Assembly (NCBI RefSeq): GCF_008704795.1 | Contig: NZ_CP023690.1 | Span: 4,474,501-4,538,500 of the forward strand | DNA length: 64,000 nt | Origin: Streptomyces spectabilis | Lineage (GTDB): Bacteria; Actinomycetota; Actinomycetes; Streptomycetales; Streptomycetaceae | Reading direction: 5' to 3' | Part shown: piece by piece, positions 16,844 to 24,398 of the stretch | Layout of the letters: every line of letters starts with the position of its first letter | Position numbering within the stretch: the first letter of the stretch is position 1 | Notes under the pieces: generated by a model | The model's database searches: none | The model's input: the letters and a program-made list of their open reading frames with translations, nothing else | What the model was told of the DNA's origin: nothing | Made by a program: the position numbers and the translations under genes

Positions 16844-17293
16844 GGCCGACAGCGGCTCCGCGGTGTCGTCGACGGCCCGGTCCGCGTCCGCGTACACCTC
16901 GAACAGACGCCGGACGCCGAGGGCCGCCAGGACCCGGTTGACGTGCGAGCCGTCGACCGCGCCCTGAGCGGGCAGGATCAGCCGCAGGCGCCCCCGGCAC
17001 GAGCGCATCAGACGGCGCGTGGCGATCAGCACGCCCACGCCGCTGGAATCGCAGAACAGCACGTCGGACAGGTCGAGGACCACGCTGCGGCGGCCCTCCG
17101 CCACCGCTTCGTGCACCCGCTGGCGCAGCACGGGCGACGTCAGCAGGTCCAGCTCTCCCGAGACCCGCAGCACGGCCCAGCCCTGCTGCTCGCCGACGGC
17201 AACCTTCAGCGTCACGCGCCACGCCTCTCGTCCACCGAACCCACCGGAACCCTTCCGTCCCTCTTCGTCGCGGCTGCCCCACCGTCGTTCCAT
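16841..17293 (-). CDS. STAS-domain anti-anti-sigma factor
   Basis: About 150 aa; the C-terminal ~110 residues are a STAS domain: LRVSGELDLLTSPVLRQRV, then VVLDLSDVLFCDSSGVGVLIATRR with the conserved phospho-acceptor serine in DSSGVG. Such proteins release sigma factors by binding RsbW-type kinases. The start is uncertain: ATG 17293 adds an Arg/Gly-rich N-terminal tail, while GTG 17215 (behind GAGAGG) gives a compact 124-aa domain. It is divergent from the sigma-factor gene at 17488. Its stop codon lies at the CTAG end of a possible small mobile element. Confidence 0.85.
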   Translation of the reverse strand: MERRWGSRDEEGRKGSGGFGGREAWRVTLKVAVGEQQGWAVLRVSGELDLLTSPVLRQRVHEAVAEGRRSVVLDLSDVLFCDSSGVGVLIATRRLMRSCRGRLRLILPAQGAVDGSHVNRVLAALGVRRLFEVYADADRAVDDTAEPLSA

Positions 17294-17487
17294 GAAACAC
17301 CAGGCCCTTCCCGGCACGTGAAGGGGGCATCGCGGACGAGCCGGTCAATATCATCCGCGGCGCCCCGAAGCCCCGCGTTGCCGCAAAGAGCGGGAAAGCA
17401 CGGGGAAAGAGAGGTGCGCCGTCAGGGTCGCCGACTACATTCGATTCAACGGTGAAGGTGAGCACGGCGAGCGCACGAGGGGGCCGC

Positions 17488-18096
17488 ATGCCGAAGGACG
17501 CGCCGCGTCGCTGGGACCGCCGCATGCAACAGCGGCTCGCGCACGGGGAGGCGGCGGCCCTTGGAGAGCTGTACGACCGCTTCGCCTCGCTCGTGCACGG
17601 CCTCGCGCACCGGGTGCTCGGCGACGTCGCGGCGGCCGACCGCATCACGCGCGACGTGTTCACGCACGTGTGGGAGAACCCCGAGGCGTACGACCCCAAG
17701 CAGGGCCCGCTGCGCTCCTGGATCGCCACGCTCGCCCACCAGCAGGCCGTGCGCCGCCTGCGCCAGACCGAGTCCGCCGCGCTGGCCCGCGGCGGCGCGG
17801 GCACCACGGAGGACCTGGAGCGCAAGGTGCGCCGCGCCTCCGCCGCCGCCCGCGCGGACTACATCGTCACGGCCATGCCCGCCCCGCTGCGCGCCGCGCT
17901 CGAACTGGCCTACTTCCAGCGGCGCGACTACCGCCAGACCGCCGCCGACCTCGGCGTCACCGAGGACGAGGCCCGCCGCAGGCTCCGGCTCGGCCTGCAG
18001 CTCCTGTCCACCGCCCACGACGCCACCGCCGCCGGCTCCGGCGACGGCCCGTCCGATCAGGACCACGGCGCGCACGGGTACGGGAGAGCACTGTGA
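17488..18096 (+). CDS. RNA polymerase sigma factor, ECF-like (sigma-70 family)
   Basis: About 202 aa. Region 2 is recognisable: ELYDRFASLVHGLAHRVLGD, then DRITRDVFTHVWENPEAYDPKQGPLRSWIATLAHQQAVRRLRQ. Region 4 is ALELAYFQRRDYRQTAADLGVTEDEARRRLRLGLQLL. ATG 17488 has GAGGGGG at five bases and starts like its family, so it is preferred over GTG 17452. The stop overlaps the next start in GTGA, the usual arrangement for a sigma factor and its cognate anti-sigma factor. The core-binding segment is well kept; target promoters are unknown. Confidence 0.9.
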   Translation: MPKDAPRRWDRRMQQRLAHGEAAALGELYDRFASLVHGLAHRVLGDVAAADRITRDVFTHVWENPEAYDPKQGPLRSWIATLAHQQAVRRLRQTESAALARGGAGTTEDLERKVRRASAAARADYIVTAMPAPLRAALELAYFQRRDYRQTAADLGVTEDEARRRLRLGLQLLSTAHDATAAGSGDGPSDQDHGAHGYGRAL

Positions 18097-19401
18097 ACTG
18101 GCCGGGCCGCCCCGGTCCGTACGACGGCGGGGACGAGGGCGTGGGCCGCGGGCAGGGCGACGGCGTCGGCAAGCCGCGCATACCGGCACCGCGCGCGTCC
18201 GTGGAGGACACCGGCGCGCCCCTGCCCGACGCGGAGCCCGCCGGCGTGCCGCCCGAGCCGCTGGTGCTCGACCACCACGTCCTCAAGTCCCTCCTCGGCG
18301 CGTGGGCGCTCGCCGCCTGCTCCGCCGCGGAGTCGAGGGCCGTCGAGGAGCACCTCGGCGACTGCGGGCCGTGCGCGGAGGAGGCCCTGCGGCTGCGGGA
18401 CGCCGTCGGGCTCCTCCACCCCGAGGAGAGCCTCGACCTCGACCCCGGTCTGCGCACCCGCGTCCTGGCGAGCTGCCTGGGACGGCGCCCGCCCCGCATC
18501 CCGCTCCCGGAGTGGGCCACTCCGTACGACGCGGAGACCGCCCGGCTCGACGCGCTGCTCCAGGACATCGGGGACTCCGAGTGGCACGCGCCGGTGCGGC
18601 TGCGCTGGTTCGACGACGACCACCCCGTGACCCGCAAGACGACCGTCGCGGGAGTGATCGCCCACCTCCTCGCCGTCGACGGCCTGGTCGGCACCGCGCT
18701 CGGGCTCGACGACCCGCTGGGCGGCGGCGCGCCGCCGAGCCTCGACCCGGGCGAGCGCACGGAGGCGTACTGGCGCGCGTCGCAGTTCCCGCCCACGCGG
18801 GCGGTGCGCGGGCCCTGGCGGGACCAGACGCACGAGCTGATCCGGACGGTGTCGTTCGCGGGCGGCGGGTCCGGGCGGCTCGCGGTGACGTACGGGGTCG
18901 TGCCGGACGCGCCCGGCGGCCCGGCCGGGCGGTTCGAACTCCCGCTGCGCGACTCCATGCTGGAGCGGGCCTTCGAGTGCTGGATCCACGCGGAGGACAT
19001 CGCCCAGGCCGTCGACTACCCGTACGAGCCGCCCGCGCCCCGGCATCTGCACCACATGATCGACCTGGCGGCGCGGCTGCTGCCCGCGACGCTCGCCGAG
19101 CGGCGGCGGTCCGGGCGGGCGGGGCCGCCGCGGGAGCTGGTCGCCGCGGGCGCGCCGGGGCGCAGCCTGCGTCTGGAGGTCGAGGGCGTCGGGGGCGGCG
19201 AGTGGCTGATCCCCCCTCGACTCCCCCGGGGCCAGCGGCTCCGCCGATCTGGAGGTCGCGCACGTGGCGCTCGACGGGGTGGAGTTCTGCCGCCTCGCCG
19301 CGGGCCACGTGTCCCCCGAGGAGGCGGCAGCGGGCCAGGTCGGCGACCGCGAGGCCATCCGTGACGTCCTCTTCGCCGCCGCGTCCCTGAGCCGCATGTA
19401 G
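18093..19401 (+). CDS. Zinc-finger anti-sigma factor with DinB/MDMPI-like domain, frameshifted
   Basis: About 435 codons once corrected. An N-terminal zinc-finger anti-sigma segment has the HxxxCxxC motif (EEHLGDCGPCAEEA, near residue 90). It is followed by a mycothiol-dependent maleylpyruvate isomerase-like four-helix domain (TVAGVIAHLLAVDGLVG) and its C-terminal domain (WIHAEDIAQAVDYPYEP). The GTG at 18093 overlaps the sigma gene stop. After GGGEWLIP, six C's (19211-19216) shift the frame; removing one restores PLDSPGASGSADLEVAHVALDGVEFCRLA...AASLSRM and a stop at 19401. As read, the frame continues to 19364 with an aberrant Arg-rich tail. Sequencing error or a real frameshift cannot be separated here. 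Confidence 0.8.
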
Positions 19402-19419
19402 CCCGGCCGTCGGCCGGGC
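19401..19419. terminator. Bidirectional hairpin terminator
   Basis: GCCCGGCC (19401-19408) pairs with GGCCGGGC (19412-19419) between the convergent anti-sigma and purU genes. Confidence 0.5.
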
Positions 19420-19446
19420 CCCCGGCTCCCGCTCCCGCCGGGAAGG

Positions 19447-20352
19447 TCAGGCGAAGACGACCGTGCGGTGGCCGTTCAGGAGGATGCGGTGCTCCGCGTG
19501 CCACTTGACGGCCCGGGCGAGGGCCTGGCACTCGACGTCCCGGCCGATCGCCACGAGCTGCGCGGGAGTCACCTCGTGCCCCACGCGCTCGACCTCCTGC
19601 TCGATGATCGGCCCCTCGTCGAGGTCCGCGGTCACATAGTGCGCGGTGGCACCGATCAGCTTCACGCCGCGCGCGTGCGCCTGGTGGTACGGCCGCGCGC
19701 CCTTGAAGCTCGGCAGGAACGAGTGGTGGATGTTGATGATCCGCCCGCTGAGCTGCTTGCAGAGGTCGTCCGAGATCACCTGCATATAGCGGGCGAGCAC
19801 GACGAGGTCGACGTTCTCGTCACGGACGAGCTGGAGGAGGCGCGCCTCCGCGTCGGCCTTGGTGTCCTTCGTGACCGGAATGTGGTGGAACGGGATCCCG
19901 TACGAGGCGGACAGCTCGGCGAAGTCCGTGTGGTTGGAGACGACGGCCGCGATCTCCACCGGAAGCGCGCCGATGCGGGAGCGGAAGAGCAGGTCGTTCA
20001 GGCAGTGGCCGAACTTGGACACCATCAGGACGATCCGCATCCGCTCGTCCGCCGCGTGGATCTGCCAGTCCATGTGGAAGGAGTCGCCGATCGCGGCGAA
20101 GCTCGCGCGCAGCTTGTCCAGGGTGACGGGCGACTCCGCCGAGAAGTGGACCCGCATGAAGAACAGACCGGTGTCGTGGTCGCCGAACTGCTGGCTGTCC
20201 TCGATGTTGCAGCCGGTCATGAAGAGGTAGCTCGACACGGCGTGCACGATGCCCTGTTTGTCCGGGCAGGAGAGGGTGAGGACGTACTGCTCGGCGCGGT
20301 CGGTCGTGCGGTCGGTGCGCTTCTCGCTCGCGGCGGCGGGCTGCTCGTTCAT
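19447..20352 (-). CDS. purU: Formyltetrahydrofolate deformylase
   Basis: A 301-aa PurU: an N-terminal ACT domain (LTLSCPDKQGIVHAVSSYL, about 24-100) and a formyltransferase-fold catalytic domain with the N-H-D set in IINIHHSFLPSFKGARPYHQA and ATAHYVTADLDEGPIIEQ. It hydrolyses 10-formyl-THF to formate and THF, balancing one-carbon and glycine pools. The ATG at 20352 gives a 20-residue polar lead before the ACT domain. The neighbouring minus-strand gene encodes a SCO4402-family protein 52 bp upstream, the same pairing I recall from S. coelicolor. Confidence 0.95.
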   Translation of the reverse strand: MNEQPAAASEKRTDRTTDRAEQYVLTLSCPDKQGIVHAVSSYLFMTGCNIEDSQQFGDHDTGLFFMRVHFSAESPVTLDKLRASFAAIGDSFHMDWQIHAADERMRIVLMVSKFGHCLNDLLFRSRIGALPVEIAAVVSNHTDFAELSASYGIPFHHIPVTKDTKADAEARLLQLVRDENVDLVVLARYMQVISDDLCKQLSGRIINIHHSFLPSFKGARPYHQAHARGVKLIGATAHYVTADLDEGPIIEQEVERVGHEVTPAQLVAIGRDVECQALARAVKWHAEHRILLNGHRTVVFA

Positions 20353-20404
20353 CCGCCCAGGGTCCCATATCCGGGCAGGCCCCCCGGCCGCGTACCGGAC
20401 CCGC

Positions 20405-20842
20405 TCAGGCCGACCGCGTGAGGATGCGCAGCACCTCCAGGGTGCGCGGCGCGCTGTCCGGGTCGTCGTTGTCACCGGTCGCGAGCCGTACGTGCGCGTC
20501 CCGCGCCGCCCGCACCGCCTCCGGCCACCCGGGGTGGTCCAGATACGCGGCGACCGCGGCGTCCGGGCCCACCTCGTGCATGATCCGCAGGACCCGCAGC
20601 ACGGCCGAGTCGACGAGGGCCGCCTCCTGGGAGTCGCGGAAGATCGTCCCGACGTATTTCTCCGCGGACCAGTTGTCCAGCCACGTATCCTCGACAAGGC
20701 GGTACACGGCGTCCGTCACGTCCCCGTACTCCTCGCGACCCGCGAGCCAGCACTCCCGCTGGAACTCCTGGTCCGAGAGCATGTGCAGCGCCGAGCGCAC
20801 ATTGCTGCGCCAGCGCCACCACGGCATGTCGTTCGTTGGCAT
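20405..20842 (-). CDS. SCO4402 family protein
   Basis: A 145-aa conserved actinobacterial protein of unknown function, recognised by WWRWRSNVRSALHMLSD and DTWLDNWSAEKYVGTIFRD followed by EAALVDSAVLRVLRIM. It looks cytoplasmic and all-alpha, with no signal peptide or membrane segment. ATG 20842 starts the conserved N-terminus. It sits just upstream of purU on the same strand with a 52-bp gap, so co-transcription is possible, but no biochemical role can be assigned. Confidence 0.85.
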   Translation of the reverse strand: MPTNDMPWWRWRSNVRSALHMLSDQEFQRECWLAGREEYGDVTDAVYRLVEDTWLDNWSAEKYVGTIFRDSQEAALVDSAVLRVLRIMHEVGPDAAVAAYLDHPGWPEAVRAARDAHVRLATGDNDDPDSAPRTLEVLRILTRSA

Positions 20843-21023
20843 GGCGCCTATGGTCCTTGACCGACGGCCACGACGGGAAGAGTTCTCCGAACCTTGCACG
20901 GTCATCGATCGTACGTTCCCACATCCTCCCCTCCTCCCGGGCCCCACCCGTTCACGCGTTCGTCACCATCCGTTGAAGGGGCGTCACTCCCCGGTTGTTC
21001 CCCTCGCGGCATCGTGCGGGTCC

Positions 21024-22322
21024 ATGGCCGCCTTGCGACGCGTCTTCCTCCCCCGCCCCGCCGAGACCGCGCACCGAGCGCGAAAAGCCGTGCTCAGCGC
21101 GGCGGCTCTGGTGGCGTGTGCGTCCCTGGCGGCCGGTTGTGGGGTCATCCCCGGTACCACGGGGGGATCCGGGGACGACCCCATCACCGTCATGACCTGG
21201 GCGCCCGACGGCACCAAGGCCACCAACAAGCCCGGCATGCCCGCGATGGCCAAGGCCTTCGCCCGCTGGGTCAACGCGAACGGCGGCCTCGACGGCCACC
21301 CGCTCGAGGTCATCACCTGCAACGACCACAACGACCCGGTGGAGGCCGCGGGCTGCGCCCGGCAGGCCGCCGAGCGGGACGTGGCCGCGGTCGTCGGCTC
21401 GTACAGCCAGTACGGCCGGTCCTTCATGTCCCCGCTGGAGGTCGCGGGCATCCCGTACATCGGCGGCTACGGCCTCACCGACGAGGAGTTCTCCAGCCCG
21501 CTGTCCTACCCGGTCAACGGCGGCCAGCCCGCGCTGCTCGCGGGCAACGGACGCCAGCTCGCCGGGGTCTGCGACCGCGTGTCCCTGGTCCGGCCCGACA
21601 CCACCACGGGCGACAACCTCTCCAAGCTCCTCGGCTCCGGCATCGCCCAGGACCACCGCGCCGCCCCCGCCGACATCCGGGCGCCCGAGGACGGCACGGA
21701 CTACACCGCACAGGCCGAGCAGGCGCTCGACCACTCCGCGCGTGGCGGCAAGAAGGGCTGTGTGGCGGCGGCGCTCGGCACCCGCACGGACACGTTCTTC
21801 GACTCCTTCCGGCGCGTCGAGGACGGCTACCCGGCGGTGCGCACCGCCTCCGTGCTCGGCAGCGTCGACCAGTCCCTCGTCGACCGTACCGGCGGCGCGG
21901 AAGGCCCGTACGAGGGCGCGTACGTCACCGGCTGGTACCCGGCCGAGAGCGACAGGCGCTGGGAGCCGATGCGGGAGGTGATCCGCGAGCACGCCTTCGA
22001 CGACACCCGCGTGGACCCCTCGGACGCGGGCGTGCAGACCACCTGGATCGCGTTCACCGTGCTGCGGCAGGCCGTCGAGTCGCTCAACGGCGCCGAGGTG
22101 ACGTCGCGCGCCCTGCGCAAGGCCCTCGACCGCGGTCTGCGCGTGGACACCGGCGGGCTCACACCGATGCTGAGCTGGCGCTTCGGCGACATGCTCGCGG
22201 CCGGTGAGTACCCGCGCCTGGTGAACGCGGACGTGACCTTCCAGGTGGTGCGCGACGGCCGCCTGGTGGTGACGCGCAGGTCGTTCGTCAACGTACGGAA
22301 GACCCTGGAGTCCGTCCGCTGA
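21024..22322 (+). CDS. ABC transporter substrate-binding lipoprotein (Leu/Ile/Val-binding type)
   Basis: A 432-aa type-1 periplasmic-binding fold protein with a lipoprotein signal: basic N-region, hydrophobic core VLSAAALVACASLA and lipobox AAGC with Cys39. The mature part begins ITVMTWAPDGTKATN, followed by GHPLEVITCNDHNDPVEAAGCARQA and VAAVVGSYSQYG, typical of the branched-chain amino-acid receptor family. No permease or ATPase genes are adjacent, so it is an orphan receptor or sensor. ATG 21024 supplies the signal peptide. The gene ends just before a small inverted-repeat element (22347-22508). Confidence 0.88.
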   Translation: MAALRRVFLPRPAETAHRARKAVLSAAALVACASLAAGCGVIPGTTGGSGDDPITVMTWAPDGTKATNKPGMPAMAKAFARWVNANGGLDGHPLEVITCNDHNDPVEAAGCARQAAERDVAAVVGSYSQYGRSFMSPLEVAGIPYIGGYGLTDEEFSSPLSYPVNGGQPALLAGNGRQLAGVCDRVSLVRPDTTTGDNLSKLLGSGIAQDHRAAPADIRAPEDGTDYTAQAEQALDHSARGGKKGCVAAALGTRTDTFFDSFRRVEDGYPAVRTASVLGSVDQSLVDRTGGAEGPYEGAYVTGWYPAESDRRWEPMREVIREHAFDDTRVDPSDAGVQTTWIAFTVLRQAVESLNGAEVTSRALRKALDRGLRVDTGGLTPMLSWRFGDMLAAGEYPRLVNADVTFQVVRDGRLVVTRRSFVNVRKTLESVR

Positions 22323-22346
22323 GCCAGGCGGCGGCGGGGCCGCCGA

Positions 22347-22508
22347 GGGCGTGTCCGATGGGTCGGCGTGGAGCAAGGAGCGGCGTCTGGTGCGTGCGAT
22401 CGCAAGGCGCCGGGATGTTCTCGTAGCGGAGCTACTAGGACATTTCGGCAACGCGGCGAGCGTGCGTGCCAGGCGTCGCGACGCCGCGCCGACCCATCGG
22501 ACACGCCC
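22347..22508. mobile_element. MITE-like element with 22-bp perfect terminal inverted repeats
   Basis: The 22 bases at 22347-22368 (beginning GGGCGTGTCCGATGGGTCGG) are repeated exactly in inverse at 22487-22508, bounding 162 bp. No transposase is encoded. The interior contains a short open frame (LVRAIARRRDVLVAELLGHFG) that I recall from many Streptomyces intergenic copies. The right end reads CGCCCTAG; that CTAG supplies the TAG stop of the downstream minus-strand gene. CTAG-targeting suggests mobilisation by an IS5-like transposase, which is inference. Confidence 0.65.
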
Positions 22509-24190
22509 TAGAGCTGGGTCGGGTTCCGCTTGGTCAGGCCGTGCTTGTCGGCGATCGCGTTCCACAGGGCGGCCGCCTGCCGCTTGGCCTTCGTGGCCTC
22601 GCCGCTCGCGCGGTTGCCCGCCGCCGTCTGCGCGGTGGTGCGGGCGCGTCCCTTGTGGCAGCCCTTCTTGCCCCCGGCCTGGTCGGCCCAGGCGGCGTAG
22701 TGGTTGTCGGCCGACGCGGAGGCCTTCCAGGCACGGTTGAGCGCGGCGGTGAGGCGTCCGTTCGCGGGCAGCTTGTCAACGGTCAGGCCCGACAGACGGC
22801 CGACGAGGCCGTTGCGCTGCTTGGCCGCGTCGCGCAGATCGGCCGCGGACTGCCGCAGGTTCTTGCACGTGCCCACGTTGCGCACCGCGCTGATCACCGA
22901 CTCGCGGCTGTCGTTGCTGTCCGCGAGGAGCTTGTCCAGGGCGACGGCCTGCCGCTTGGCGGGGTCCGCCGACGGGGACGGCTTCGCGCTGCCCTTGTCG
23001 TCCGGGGCCTCCGACGAGGTCGAGGCCAGCGGCTCCTTCTTGTCGGTGTTCTCCGCCTTGGCGTCCCCGCCGCCACCGGCGAGCATCGCCCCCGCGCCGA
23101 CGCCGACCACGGCGATGGCCACGCCGACGGCCACGAGCAGCGGCGTCTTGGATCCCGTACGCCCCCTGCGGCGCGGCACGGGCTCCGGCGCCGGGACCGG
23201 CTCGGGCGCCGCCGGGACGCGGGGCATCTGCTGGGTGGCGGAGGCGCCCTCGGGCTCGCGGCGGAAGAGGTTGTCGAACTCGGCGGGCGGCTGCCGCTCG
23301 CCGTACCCCCCGGCGGCGGCCGCGGCGGGCGGACCGTCGTCGGTGACGGGGGCGATGAACTGCGTGGGCGCGTTGTCCCCGTGGAAGGCGGGCTCTTCGG
23401 GTACGACGTCCGCGGCCTGGCCCAGGAACTGCGTGGAGTCGGCGCGGCCGAGGAACTGCGTGGCGTCCCCCGCCTGCCCGGTGTGCCCCGCGTGCCCCGT
23501 GACCCCCGGGTGCCCCATCTGTCCTGTGTGCCCCATGTGCCCCGTGCTCCCCGTGGGCATCTCGGGCGGCAGCGCGCCGGGGGCGACCGGGGGTATGTAC
23601 TGCGTCGCCTGCGCGTCGGGCCCGCCCTGCGGGCCGCTCGGCTGTCCCGGCGACGGGAGGTACGCGTCGTGCCCGACGGGCGGCAGCGGCTGCCCCGCGC
23701 CGGTGGGGCGCAGCACCTGGGTGTGCTCGGCGGGCGGAGAGCCCACGGGCGGCATCGCGTAGTGCTGGCCCGGTGCGGCGGGCGGAAACGTCTCACCGTA
23801 CGTCTGCCGGCCGCGGCCGAGGGGCGGCTGCCCCTGCCCCGGGGAACCGTGCTGCTCCGGCGGCAGCGCGCCCGTCCCGCCCCCGTACGACTGCTGCGGC
23901 GGCGCGCTGGGCGGCAGGGGCGTGCCCTCGGGGGGCAGCGGCATGCCGCCCGCCGGGCGGGGCTCGGCCCCCGCGTCGCCCCAGGCCTGGCCCGGGCCCG
24001 CCGGCGGCTGGGTGGGTTCCGGGCCCCACGGCTCGCCCCAGGGGCTGCCGACCGGCGGGGCCGCCTGGTGGCCGCCGGGCATCAGGGGCTCGCCACCGTC
24101 CGCGGGCAGCACGATGCCCTCGTGGGCGTGCCGCTCCGCGGGCTGCCGCGGGTCGGAGGACGCGGCGCCCTGACCGCTCTGCTGCGTCAC
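22508..24190 (-). CDS. Proline-rich single-pass membrane protein, unknown function
   Basis: A 560-aa protein. Residues 1-345 are low-complexity Pro/Gly/Gln, including a His-Gly run of GHMGHTGQMGHPG type (about 212-236) and repeated A-TQF-G motifs (DATQFLGR, DSTQFLGQ, NAPTQFI). A basic stop-transfer (RRRGRTGSK) precedes one membrane helix (about 352-376, LLVAVGVAIAVVGVGAGAML). The extracellular C-terminus of about 180 aa contains two cysteines (NVGTCKNL, GKKGCHKG) that could form a disulfide. The topology resembles Streptomyces cell-surface proteins with a disordered cytoplasmic tail. I recognise no catalytic domain. The stop codon falls in the CTAG at the end of the adjoining MITE-like element. 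Confidence 0.75.
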   Translation of the reverse strand: MTQQSGQGAASSDPRQPAERHAHEGIVLPADGGEPLMPGGHQAAPPVGSPWGEPWGPEPTQPPAGPGQAWGDAGAEPRPAGGMPLPPEGTPLPPSAPPQQSYGGGTGALPPEQHGSPGQGQPPLGRGRQTYGETFPPAAPGQHYAMPPVGSPPAEHTQVLRPTGAGQPLPPVGHDAYLPSPGQPSGPQGGPDAQATQYIPPVAPGALPPEMPTGSTGHMGHTGQMGHPGVTGHAGHTGQAGDATQFLGRADSTQFLGQAADVVPEEPAFHGDNAPTQFIAPVTDDGPPAAAAAGGYGERQPPAEFDNLFRREPEGASATQQMPRVPAAPEPVPAPEPVPRRRGRTGSKTPLLVAVGVAIAVVGVGAGAMLAGGGGDAKAENTDKKEPLASTSSEAPDDKGSAKPSPSADPAKRQAVALDKLLADSNDSRESVISAVRNVGTCKNLRQSAADLRDAAKQRNGLVGRLSGLTVDKLPANGRLTAALNRAWKASASADNHYAAWADQAGGKKGCHKGRARTTAQTAAGNRASGEATKAKRQAAALWNAIADKHGLTKRNPTQL

Positions 24191-24398
24191 CGGGACTCCT
24201 ACTTATGGGGGACCTTCGGAACGTCGGCTCACGCTACCGGGTCCCCGTGGCCGTCTGCCACGCAGCTCAGAGCACTCCGACGACGCCCTTGTCACAGACG
24301 CCGCGGAAGTAACGGAAGTTGCGCGGGAGACGCTGTTCAAGGGGCGCGACGGCCACACCACGTGTGACCGGGCGCCCCACGCGCGCCTCCCGCCGACG

